From Variovorax sp. OAS795 (GTDB taxonomy: Bacteria > Pseudomonadota > Gammaproteobacteria > Burkholderiales > Burkholderiaceae_C): 64,000 nt of DNA. The translations under genes and the position numbers were made by a program. How positions within the stretch are numbered: position 1 is the first letter of the stretch; each line of letters begins with the position of its first letter. Under the pieces are notes generated by a model. The model was not told the origin of the DNA. It ran no database searches and saw only the letters and a program-made list of their open reading frames with translations. Positions 38,380 to 45,626 of this stretch are shown here, piece by piece. The DNA lies in contig NZ_JBEPOH010000001.1 of assembly GCF_040546685.1 (NCBI RefSeq), positions 4,712,001 through 4,776,000 of the forward strand, written 5' to 3'.

Positions 38380-39402
38380 ATGAAATCGACCACCGCCACA
38401 CCCACCAAATCGGCCAAGCCACGGGTCGGCGCAGGCGCGGCGCACACCGCCTCGAGGCAGCGCGCCGTCCAGCGTCCGCAGGACGAAAAGGACAAGGCCA
38501 AGCCTGCCGCCAAGACATCCGGCCAGCCGCCGCAGACCGGCAAGCGGCCACAACCCGTCAATCCCATGCCGGCCCAGCACCTCCGCAAGCCGGGCCTCGA
38601 AGCGGAAATGGCGCTGCGTCCCCGCTTCGAAGCGCCCGACTACAAGGGCAGCGGCAAGCTCGAGGGCATGACGGCACTGGTCACGGGTGGTGATTCGGGC
38701 ATCGGACGCGCCGTGGCGGTACTCTATGCCCGTGAAGGCGCCGACGTGGCCATCGCCTACCTCGACGAAGACCAGGACGCCGAGGAAACCCGTCGCCACG
38801 TGGAGGCCGAAGGCGCGCGCTGCATCACGATCAGGGGCGACGTGTCCGACCCGGCGTTCTGCCGCGAAGCGGTCGACAAGACGCTCGAAGCCTTCGGCAA
38901 GCTCGACATCCTCGTGAACAACGCGGCGTTCCAGTTGCATGCGGCCTCGATCGAGGACATCACCGACGAACGCCTGGACATGACGCTGCGGACCAACGTC
39001 TTCGGCTACTTCCAGATGGCGCGCGCCGCGGTGCCGCACCTGCGCCAGGGCGCGTCGATCATCAACACCGGCTCGGTCACGGGCCTGGAAGGAAGCGCAC
39101 ACCTGCTCGACTACTCGACCACCAAGGGCGCCATCCACGCGTTCACCAAGTCGCTCGCGAGCAACCTGCTGCCCAAGGGCATCCGCGTCAACGCGATCGC
39201 GCCGGGGCCGGTCTGGACGCCGTTGAATCCCGCGGACAGCCCGCCCGAGAAGGTGAAGGACTTCGGCAAGCAGACCGACCTGCAGAGACCGGCCCAGCCG
39301 GAGGAACTGTCGCCCGCCTACGTGTTCCTTGCCGCGCCGAGCTGCGCGAGCTACATCACCGGCATCGTGCTGCCGATCACGGGCAGCGTGGGCGCGATCT
39401 GA
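38380..39402 (+). CDS. SDR family oxidoreductase with a long basic N-terminal extension
   Basis: This 340-residue SDR resembles E. coli YghA. It has TGGDSGIGRA near residue 105, NNAA near 186, and the catalytic YSTTKGA near 247, with INTGSVTG. It reduces or oxidises an unknown aldehyde or alcohol with NAD(P)H. The first 95 residues precede the Rossmann domain, about 40 more than in YghA, and the extra part is rich in Lys, Ala, Thr, Pro and Gln (for example KDKAKPAAKTSGQPPQTGKR). The ATG at 38380 has AAGAGGAG about 10 bp upstream. Confidence 0.85.
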   Translation: MKSTTATPTKSAKPRVGAGAAHTASRQRAVQRPQDEKDKAKPAAKTSGQPPQTGKRPQPVNPMPAQHLRKPGLEAEMALRPRFEAPDYKGSGKLEGMTALVTGGDSGIGRAVAVLYAREGADVAIAYLDEDQDAEETRRHVEAEGARCITIRGDVSDPAFCREAVDKTLEAFGKLDILVNNAAFQLHAASIEDITDERLDMTLRTNVFGYFQMARAAVPHLRQGASIINTGSVTGLEGSAHLLDYSTTKGAIHAFTKSLASNLLPKGIRVNAIAPGPVWTPLNPADSPPEKVKDFGKQTDLQRPAQPEELSPAYVFLAAPSCASYITGIVLPITGSVGAI

Positions 39403-39547
39403 GGCCTCGGCGGAGGCTGCCCGCGAGAACGCGGCACCGCCGCCTACGGCCGAACGGTTCATCGGCCTGGGGATCCGGGGGAATGTCCTGACTACACTTT
39501 CCGCTGGCCTGCGTTGTGCATGCGTGTTCCCACCTTTGAAGGTCTCA

Positions 39548-39943
39548 ATGAAAGTCTCCACTCTCTTCGTCGCCGCCGCGCTCGCCGCGGCCGCCCTGCC
39601 CGCCGCGGCGCAGGTCTCGGTCAACATCAACGTGCCTGGCCTGATCCAGGTCGCGCCACCCGCGCCGCGCTATGAGCCGATGCCGGGTCCGCGGGCCGGC
39701 CAGGTGTGGGTGCCTGGCCACTGGCAATGGAACGAACGCGCCTACGTGTGGCGCACCGGCTACTGGCAGGCCGCACGCCCCGACCACGCGTATGCGCCCG
39801 GACGCTGGGTCCAGGCCGACGGTGGCTGGCGGTGGAGGGAAGGCGACTGGCGGCGCGCGGAACAACCGCATCACGCCGAACGCGAAGGCCACGGCGGCGG
39901 AGGCCATTGCCCACCGGGACAGGCCAAGAAGGGGCGCTGCTGA
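39548..39943 (+). CDS. YXWGXW repeat-containing secreted protein
   Basis: This 131-residue protein has a signal peptide (MKVSTLFVAAALAAAALPAAAQ, cleaved after AAA or AQ) and a mature region rich in Trp and Tyr with degenerate repeats such as WVPGHWQWNERAYVWRTGYW and YAPGRWVQADGGWRW. This is the pattern of the YXWGXW family, whose members lie in the periplasm or at the cell surface and have no assigned function. The C-terminus is rich in His and Gly. A tRNA gene follows 15 bp downstream on the other strand. Confidence 0.82.
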   Translation: MKVSTLFVAAALAAAALPAAAQVSVNINVPGLIQVAPPAPRYEPMPGPRAGQVWVPGHWQWNERAYVWRTGYWQAARPDHAYAPGRWVQADGGWRWREGDWRRAEQPHHAEREGHGGGGHCPPGQAKKGRC

Positions 39944-39958
39944 TCCCCTGTGAAGATG

Positions 39959-40034
39959 TGGTGCCGCTTGTCGGAATCGAACTGACGACCTTCCGCTTAC
40001 AAGGCGGGTGCTCTACCAACTGAGCTAAAGCGGC
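39959..40034 (-). tRNA. tRNA-Thr (anticodon TGT)
   Basis: The minus strand reads GCCGCTTTAGCTCAGTTGGT at the 5' end and ends AAGCGGCACCA, giving a 7-bp acceptor stem with encoded CCA. The anticodon loop CTTGTAA places TGT as anticodon (reads ACA, threonine). The T-arm carries GTTCGATTC. One base pair of the anticodon stem (27-43) is a mismatch. The total length is 76 nt including CCA. Confidence 0.93.
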
Positions 40035-40102
40035 ACGAATTCTCTGGCCGGATTTTAACGGTGCGGAACAATCCGCCCGTCCAGCTCCGGCCCGCTGTCT
40101 GG

Positions 40103-40684
40103 CTACTTCACGCGCTTGAGCGACGGACGGCTGCCGCCCCCGGCCGGTGGCCGCGGCGGTTCATCGTCCGGGTCGATGGGCGAGCCGGCGTCATTGCCGC
40201 CATCGGCCGCTTCGTCCGTCACGAGGTGGACGATCCGGCTGGCGTCGCCCTCGTTGCCGCGCGACGCATCGCGCAGCGGCATGCGTGCCGGCCCCTGCGG
40301 CGACGGCGCGCCGGCCGCCGGCGACGCGGCGCTGCCCCCGTCGGCATTGCTGCCGGCGGGCACGGGCGCGGGAAAAGCCATGCCCTGGCCGTTCTCGCGT
40401 GCATAGATGGCGATCACCCGGCCCACGGGGACGACGATCTCACGCGCACTGCCGGCAAAACGCGCCTTGAACTCGATGAAATCGTTGCCGAGCTTGAGCG
40501 AACTGGTCGCATCGAAGCTGATGTTCAGCACGATCTCGCCGTTCTTGACGTACTCGCGCGGCACCTGGACGGTGTCGTCCACCTGCACCGCGACATAGGG
40601 CGTGAACCCGTTGTCGGTGCACCATTCGTACAGCGCCCGGATGAGGTACGGGCGGGTGGATGACGACTCGAGCGCGTTGATCAT
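40103..40684 (-). CDS. sspB: ClpXP protease specificity-enhancing factor SspB
   Basis: This 193-residue adaptor delivers ssrA-tagged peptides to ClpXP. The folded domain includes RPYLIRALYEWCTDNGFTPYV near residue 11, VQVPREYVKNGEIVLNIS near 42 and FKARFAGSAREIVVPVGRVIAIYA near 72. The C-terminal tail is long, low-complexity and Ala/Gly/Pro-rich, with the ClpX-binding tail GGGSRPSLKRVK at the end. It follows sspA. Confidence 0.93.
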   Translation of the reverse strand: MINALESSSTRPYLIRALYEWCTDNGFTPYVAVQVDDTVQVPREYVKNGEIVLNISFDATSSLKLGNDFIEFKARFAGSAREIVVPVGRVIAIYARENGQGMAFPAPVPAGSNADGGSAASPAAGAPSPQGPARMPLRDASRGNEGDASRIVHLVTDEAADGGNDAGSPIDPDDEPPRPPAGGGSRPSLKRVK

Positions 40685-40713
40685 GGAAGCAGCGGAGAAC
40701 GGTGGACGCAGAG

Positions 40714-41325
40714 TTACTTGCGCATGACCTTTTCGGAAGGGGTGAGCGCTTCGATGTACGCAGGGCGCGAGAAGATGCGCTCGGCGTACTTCAGGAGCGG
40801 CGCCGCATTCTTGCTGAGGTCGATGCCGTAGTAATCGAGGCGCCAGAGCAGCGGCGCGATCGCCACGTCGAGCATCGAGAAATTGTCGCCCAGCATGTAC
40901 TTGTTCTTGAGGAACACCGGGGCGAGCTGCGTCAGGCGATCGCGGATGTGCGCACGGGCCTTTTCCAGCGCCTTCTCGTTGCCCTTGGCCGTGCGATTCT
41001 CCAGCGTGGCCACGTGCACGAACAATTCCTTCTCGAAGTTGAGCAGGAACAGGCGCACGCGCGCACGGTCGACCGGGTCGCCGGGCATCAGTTGCGGATG
41101 CGGAAAGCGCTCGTCGATGTACTCGTTGATGATGTTCGACTCGTACAGGATCAGGTCGCGCTCGACCAGGATCGGCACCTGTCCGTAGGGATTCATCACG
41201 CCGATGTCTTCGGGCTTGTTGTAGAGGTCGACGTCGCGGATTTCGAAGTCCATGCCCTTCTCGAACAACACGAAGCGGCAGCGGTGGGAAAAGGGGCAGG
41301 TCGTTCCTGAATACAAGACCATCAT
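40714..41325 (-). CDS. sspA: Stringent starvation protein A (glutathione S-transferase fold)
   Basis: This 203-residue protein has the thioredoxin-like N-domain (MVLYSGTTCPFSHRCRFVLFEKG) and GST-type C-domain. It has the SspA-specific NPYGQVPILVERDLILYESNIINEYIDERFPHP. SspA binds RNA polymerase and regulates stress-phase genes. The ATG at 41325 has AGGAG upstream, in the leader just after the petABC terminator; a second ATG follows at once. It forms an operon with sspB. Confidence 0.95.
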   Translation of the reverse strand: MMVLYSGTTCPFSHRCRFVLFEKGMDFEIRDVDLYNKPEDIGVMNPYGQVPILVERDLILYESNIINEYIDERFPHPQLMPGDPVDRARVRLFLLNFEKELFVHVATLENRTAKGNEKALEKARAHIRDRLTQLAPVFLKNKYMLGDNFSMLDVAIAPLLWRLDYYGIDLSKNAAPLLKYAERIFSRPAYIEALTPSEKVMRK

Positions 41326-41340
41326 GGCGAGAGACTCCTA

Positions 41341-41378
41341 AAAATCAAAAAGAGTGGGTCGCGTTGGCAACCCACTCT
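41341..41378 (-). terminator. Rho-independent terminator of the petABC operon
   Basis: On the minus strand the sequence forms a 9-bp stem, AGAGTGGGT paired with ACCCACTCT around a 10-base loop, followed by TTTTGATTTT. It lies 41 bp after the petC stop and just upstream of sspA. Confidence 0.9.
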
Positions 41379-41418
41379 GTGGGACCGGACGCGCGGCGTC
41401 CAGTCGGCGTGAGCGGAA

Positions 41419-42192
41419 CTACTTGAGGTCTTTCCAGTACGAGGCGTTCAGTCGCCACACGAAAATGAGCGACACGAGCAGGAACAGCAGGACCCACACG
41501 CCGATGCGGATGCGCGTGTTCTGGGCCGGCTCGGCCATCCATTGCAGGTAGCTCACCAGGTCGCCGACCGCGGTGTCGAACTGCAGCGGCGTCATGGCAC
41601 CGGGAGTGACTTGCTCCCAACCCTTGAACACTTCGGTCTCGTGGCCATGCTGCGAGATCTTGGTGTAGACCGGGCGGCGCTCGCCCTGGAGCTCCCACAG
41701 CGGATTCGGCATGGCAACGCTCGGGAACACGAGGTTGTTCCAGCCCGTGGCCTTGGTGTCGTCGCGGTAGTAGGTGCGCAGGTACGTGTACAGGTAGTCG
41801 GCACCGGTGCCGCCGTGGCCGGCGCGCGAACGTGCCACCAGCGTCAGGTCGGGCGGCGTCGTGCCGAACCAGTCCTTGGCCTGGCGGGCGTCGATGTTGG
41901 CCTTCATGGTCTCGCCGACCTTGTCGGTGGCGAACAGGAGGTTGTCCTTGATCTGCTGCTCGCTGATGCCGATGTCCTGCAGGCGGTTGTAGCGCATGAA
42001 GGCCGCCGAATGGCAATTCAGGCAGTAGTTGACGAACAGCTTGGCGCCGTTCTGCAGCGAGGCGACGTCGTTGGTCTTGTTGGGCGCCTTGTCCCAGGCA
42101 AGGCCGCCGGACTCGGCGGATGCGGCCGCGGAGAAGGTCAGGCCCAATGCCAGGCCCACCACCGCGAGCCAGCCGGAAATGCTTTTCTTCAT
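41419..42192 (-). CDS. petC: Ubiquinol-cytochrome c reductase, cytochrome c1 subunit
   Basis: This 257-residue protein has a signal peptide (LAVVGLALGLTFSAAASAES), the c-type heme motif CLNCHSAAF near residue 53, and a C-terminal membrane anchor (VWVLLFLLVSLIFVW). It carries electrons from the Rieske protein to cytochrome c in the bc1 complex. It is the last gene of petABC, and a terminator follows. Confidence 0.95.
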   Translation of the reverse strand: MKKSISGWLAVVGLALGLTFSAAASAESGGLAWDKAPNKTNDVASLQNGAKLFVNYCLNCHSAAFMRYNRLQDIGISEQQIKDNLLFATDKVGETMKANIDARQAKDWFGTTPPDLTLVARSRAGHGGTGADYLYTYLRTYYRDDTKATGWNNLVFPSVAMPNPLWELQGERRPVYTKISQHGHETEVFKGWEQVTPGAMTPLQFDTAVGDLVSYLQWMAEPAQNTRIRIGVWVLLFLLVSLIFVWRLNASYWKDLK

Positions 42193-42221
42193 CGTGTTTC
42201 TCTCAAGCTCTGTGGGGCTTT

Positions 42222-43658
42222 TCAATGGGCGGCGAAGGTCACGCGGTCGGGCACGGTCTTGAACTCGCCCTTGCTGCTCCACCACGGCATGAGCAGGAAG
42301 AAACCGAAGTAGAAAAGCGTGCCGATCTGCGAAATGGTCTGCGCGATGTCCAGCACGAACGAACCGATGACCAGGTTGCCCCAGACGCCGGGCGCCTGGA
42401 TGCCCAGGTAGCCCAGGATCAGGAAGAAGAACACGAAGACGCCGTAGACATACTTGTGCCAGCTCGGGCGGTAGCGGATCGACTTGACTTCGCTGTGGTC
42501 GAGCCATGGCAGGAAGAACAGGATGATGACCGAGCCGCCCATCACGACCACGCCCCAGAACTTGGCGTCGAAGGCCTTGAGCAGGAAGATCGCCACGGCG
42601 GCCACGACCACGAGCGCGATCTTCAGCGCCGTGCTCGAGCGGCCCTTGACGAAGTTCAGCACGGCGGCCAGGCCGATGATCAGCGCGAACACGTTCACCA
42701 TGTCGTCGGTGGTCGCACGCAGCATCGAATAGAACGGCGTGAAGTACCAGACCGGCGCGATGTGGTTGGGCGTCTTGAGCGAATCGGCCGGGATGAAGTT
42801 GTTGTACTCGAGGAAGTACCCACCCGCTTCAGGCGCGAAGAAGATCACAGCCGAGAAGATCGTGAGGAACACCACCACGCCGAAGATGTCGTGCACCGTG
42901 TAGTACGGGTGCGACGGAATGCCGTCGAGCGGATGGCCATCGGGGCCGCGGTTGGCCTTGATCTCGATGCCGTCGGGATTGTTCGAACCCACTTCGTGCA
43001 GCGCGATCAGGTGGGCCACCACGAGGCCGAGCAGCACCAGCGGCACAGCGATCACGTGGAAGCTGAAGAAGCGGTTGAGCGTGGCGTCGCTCACCACGTA
43101 GTCGCCGCGGATCAGCAGCGCGAGGTCGGGGCCGACGAAGGGAATGGCGGCAAACAGGTTCACGATCACCTGGGCGCCCCAGTAGCTCATCTGGCCCCAG
43201 GGCAGCAGGTAGCCCATGAAAGCCTCGGCCATCAGGCACAGGAAGATCGCGCAGCCAAAGACCCAGATCAGCTCGCGCGGCTTGCGGTAGCTGCCGTACA
43301 TGAGGCCGCGGAACATGTGCAGGTACACCACGATGAAGAACGCCGAGGCGCCCGTCGAGTGGATGTAGCGGATGAGCCAGCCCCAGGGCACGTCGCGCAT
43401 GATGTACTCGACCGAAGCGAACGCCTGGTTCGCATCGGGCTTGTAGTGCATCACGAGGAAGATGCCGGTCACGATCTGGATCACGAGGACCAGCATCGCG
43501 AGCGAGCCGAAGATGTACCAGAAGTTGAAGTTCTTGGGCGCGTAGTACTTGCCCCACTGGTCGTTCCAGAGCTTGGTCAGCGGGAAGCGGTTGTCGACCC
43601 AGTTGAGCAGCTTCTCGCCCGCGGGCGCGTTGGGGGAAATTTCGTGGAATTCAGCCAT
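42222..43658 (-). CDS. petB: Ubiquinol-cytochrome c reductase, cytochrome b subunit
   Basis: This 478-residue polytopic protein is cytochrome b of the bc1 complex. It has WGWLIRYIHSTGASAFFIVVYLH (heme-ligand His residues in the first His pair), GYLLPWGQMSYWGAQVI and SFHVIAVPLVLLGLVVAH. The Qo-site motif is APVWYFTPF in place of the usual PEWY. It is cotranscribed with petA and petC. Confidence 0.96.
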   Translation of the reverse strand: MAEFHEISPNAPAGEKLLNWVDNRFPLTKLWNDQWGKYYAPKNFNFWYIFGSLAMLVLVIQIVTGIFLVMHYKPDANQAFASVEYIMRDVPWGWLIRYIHSTGASAFFIVVYLHMFRGLMYGSYRKPRELIWVFGCAIFLCLMAEAFMGYLLPWGQMSYWGAQVIVNLFAAIPFVGPDLALLIRGDYVVSDATLNRFFSFHVIAVPLVLLGLVVAHLIALHEVGSNNPDGIEIKANRGPDGHPLDGIPSHPYYTVHDIFGVVVFLTIFSAVIFFAPEAGGYFLEYNNFIPADSLKTPNHIAPVWYFTPFYSMLRATTDDMVNVFALIIGLAAVLNFVKGRSSTALKIALVVVAAVAIFLLKAFDAKFWGVVVMGGSVIILFFLPWLDHSEVKSIRYRPSWHKYVYGVFVFFFLILGYLGIQAPGVWGNLVIGSFVLDIAQTISQIGTLFYFGFFLLMPWWSSKGEFKTVPDRVTFAAH

Positions 43659-43672
43659 GTTCTTCTTCTGCC

Positions 43673-44287
43673 TCAGGCCTTCTTGTCTTCACCGATCAGG
43701 AGCTTGGTTTCCGACAGGTACATGTGCGGGGGCACAGGCAGGTTGTCGGGCGCGGGCTTGTTCTTGAAGACACGGCCGGCCAGGTCGAACGTGGAACCGT
43801 GGCAAGGGCACAGGAAGCCGCCTTCCCAGTCGGCGGGCAGCGAGGGCTGCGGGCCGGCCTGGAGCCGGTCGACGGGCGAGCAGCCGAGATGGGTGCAAAT
43901 GCCCACCACCACCAGCACGTCGGGCTTGATGGAGCGGTGTTCGTTCTGCGCGTACTTGGGGGTGAATTCGTCAGGGTGGCGCTTGGACAGCGGATCGGCC
44001 AGCTGGCCGTCGAGCTTGGGCAGCTCGGCAATCTGCTGGGGCGTGCGCTTGAGGATCCACACCGGCTTGCCGCGCCACTCGACGGTGATCTTCTCGCCGA
44101 CCTTGAGGCCGGCAATGTCCACCTCGACCGCAGCGCCTGCGGCCTTGGCCTTCTCTGAAGGCTGGAATGTACTCACAAAGGGAATCGCGGTGGCCACGCC
44201 TCCCGCTACGCCGGCACAGCTGGATGCGATCAACCACGTCCGCTTGCTTGTGTCGATCCGGGGGGAGCCGGAGGTCATGTCACTCAT
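43673..44287 (-). CDS. petA: Ubiquinol-cytochrome c reductase, Rieske iron-sulphur subunit
   Basis: This 204-residue protein has an N-terminal Tat-type anchor with one membrane segment (TWLIASSCAGVAGGVATAIPFV) and the Rieske cluster motifs CTHLGC and CPCHGSTFDLAG, whose two His and two Cys bind the [2Fe-2S] cluster. It is the first gene of petABC. The ATG at 44287 has AGAGGA upstream, and a sigma-70-type promoter precedes it. Confidence 0.96.
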   Translation of the reverse strand: MSDMTSGSPRIDTSKRTWLIASSCAGVAGGVATAIPFVSTFQPSEKAKAAGAAVEVDIAGLKVGEKITVEWRGKPVWILKRTPQQIAELPKLDGQLADPLSKRHPDEFTPKYAQNEHRSIKPDVLVVVGICTHLGCSPVDRLQAGPQPSLPADWEGGFLCPCHGSTFDLAGRVFKNKPAPDNLPVPPHMYLSETKLLIGEDKKA

Positions 44288-44331
44288 GGGGATCCTCTAA
44301 GTCTTCTTCGCTGGAGCAGGGTCAACCGGCG

Positions 44332-44361
44332 ATTGTAGCGGGCTGTTGCGCGCATATTCAA
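44332..44361 (-). promoter_or_regulatory. Sigma-70-type promoter of petABC
   Basis: On the minus strand TTGAAT (44361-44356) and TACAAT (44337-44332) are separated by 18 bp and lie 45 bp upstream of the petA start. Confidence 0.65.
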
Positions 44362-44500
44362 CGGCGCCGGTCCGGCCGGGCACGAATCTGCGGTCCTTCC
44401 GCCCATCCCGTTCAATTAAGAACAATTAATTAATTCGGATTTGAAAGACATTTCGACACACCGAATTGCACCCAATAAGCCTGTAAAAAGGCCGAATTTG

Positions 44501-44529
44501 TTGCGGTGCACTACGCTAGCTGCTAATCT
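44501..44529 (+). promoter_or_regulatory. Sigma-70-type promoter of the yjbE-like operon
   Basis: TTGCGG (44501-44506) and TAATCT (44524-44529) have a 17-bp spacer and lie 40 bp upstream of the yjbE-like start. The surrounding region is unusually AT-rich. Confidence 0.55.
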
Positions 44530-44568
44530 TGACCTAACTGTCAATTGCTAAATACGAGGATATTCGCA

Positions 44569-44871
44569 ATGAAAATTAAGCCATTGGTTTTCGCAGCTTT
44601 TATAAGCGCTTTGGGTATTTCTTCGGCGTTCGCCCAGACGCCGCCGCAGAATCCGCCTCCGGTCCAGACCCCCGGCCCGCAGCCGGCCAGCGCCACCGGC
44701 GCAACCAGTTCCTCGGCGGGCCGCATCACGGCCAACCAGGCCGGCGGCGTGGCCGCAAGCATCGGACTGGCAGCAGCCATTGCCAGCGGAAACGGGGGCA
44801 ACAGCGGCGGGGGCAGCGGCACGGGCGGCACCAGCGGCACAGGCGGCACGGGCACGACCGGCACGAAATAA
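44569..44871 (+). CDS. Small secreted Gly/Thr/Ser-rich protein (YjbE/GfcA-like)
   Basis: This 100-residue protein has a signal peptide (MKIKPLVFAAFISALGISSAFAQ) and a low-complexity mature part: a Pro/Gln-rich stretch, a short Ala/Ile-rich hydrophobic segment (GGVAASIGLAAAIAS) and a tail of Gly, Thr and Ser (GGTSGTGGTGTTGTK). Position and composition match YjbE/GfcA, the small first gene of the E. coli yjbEFGH and gfc exopolysaccharide operons. I chose the ATG at 44569 with GAGGA upstream. The assignment rests on context more than similarity. Confidence 0.72.
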   Translation: MKIKPLVFAAFISALGISSAFAQTPPQNPPPVQTPGPQPASATGATSSSAGRITANQAGGVAASIGLAAAIASGNGGNSGGGSGTGGTSGTGGTGTTGTK

Positions 44872-44873
44872 CT

Positions 44874-45626
44874 GTGCGGGCCCTCCTGCCGGGAGGGCAT
44901 TCGCCCAAAGCTCCGCGCGGCGGTCCTGCCACGCGATTGATTGAATGCTGTCTTTTGTCGGCATTTCTTTTGAGCATTGGCGGCTGTTCTTCCGGATCCT
45001 CGGCCATGCTGGCCACGGCGCGGCATATCTATGGTGGCGCCGCCGCGGCACCCGCGCCGACCTTCAACCCGAATTACCGCTATCTGCGCGTCGTCGCCGG
45101 CGGGCAGCCGGTCTACATGGTGCTCGGCTACATCAACCATCGCCCAGAAGGTGCCGTCGAGGTCTGGTACAGCAGCGCCGGCGAAGTCGTCAGGCTGCTC
45201 GATGGGCGCCTGGTGGGAACCACCGGCCTCGCCACCGACTGGCGCGAGGTGCGTTTTTCGGCGCTGCCGGCATGGCCCGGCGCCGCGGACGCCTCGCAGC
45301 CGAAGGCTTACCAGCGCGAGCGCGACATGATGCCGGGCTACCGTTTCGGCATTCGCGACGACATTGCGCTGGCGCCCATCGCCGCGCCCGGGCAGACCGC
45401 CCTGGCGGGCACCGCGGCCTCGTCCTTGCGCTGGTACGAAGAGCGCAGCGTTTCGCGCCCTTCGGGGGCCTCGCTGCCTCCCGCGCGCTTCGGCGTCTCG
45501 CACGCGGGCGGCACGCCCCGGGTCGTCTATTCCGAGCAATGTATTTCCAATGACCTGTGTATGAGCTTCGAGCAGTGGACGCCTTCCCCCCCAGCACCCG
45601 TCGCAGCGGCGAGCGCTGGTCAATGA
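44874..45626 (+). CDS. YjbF/GfcB family outer-membrane lipoprotein
   Basis: This 250-residue protein has a lipobox LLSIGGC near residue 38 and a beta-rich domain typical of YjbF/GfcB (YRYLRVVAGGQPVYMVLGYI and VEVWYSSAGEVVRLLDGRLVGTTGL). These lipoproteins take part in group 4 capsule and exopolysaccharide export. The start is uncertain: the GTG at 44874 lies directly after the upstream stop and has no ribosome-binding site. A TTG near 44937 would place the signal peptide closer to the N-terminus. Its stop overlaps the next start (ATGA). Confidence 0.78.
   Translation: MRALLPGGHSPKAPRGGPATRLIECCLLSAFLLSIGGCSSGSSAMLATARHIYGGAAAAPAPTFNPNYRYLRVVAGGQPVYMVLGYINHRPEGAVEVWYSSAGEVVRLLDGRLVGTTGLATDWREVRFSALPAWPGAADASQPKAYQRERDMMPGYRFGIRDDIALAPIAAPGQTALAGTAASSLRWYEERSVSRPSGASLPPARFGVSHAGGTPRVVYSEQCISNDLCMSFEQWTPSPPAPVAAASAGQ
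44880..44898 (+). terminator. Hairpin between yjbE-like and yjbF-like genes
   Basis: GCCCTCC pairs with GGAGGGC around a 5-base loop directly after the first gene's stop. There is no T-run, so it is more likely an attenuator or mRNA-processing hairpin than a full terminator. Confidence 0.4.

Noticed and set aside
39959..40034. tRNA-Thr as an integration site for a mobile island
   Set aside because: No integrase or direct repeat of the tRNA 3' end was seen near it, and the flanking genes are housekeeping.
40061..40076. Hairpin after sspB as a terminator
   Set aside because: The stem is only 5 bp and there is no T-run, so it could be chance.
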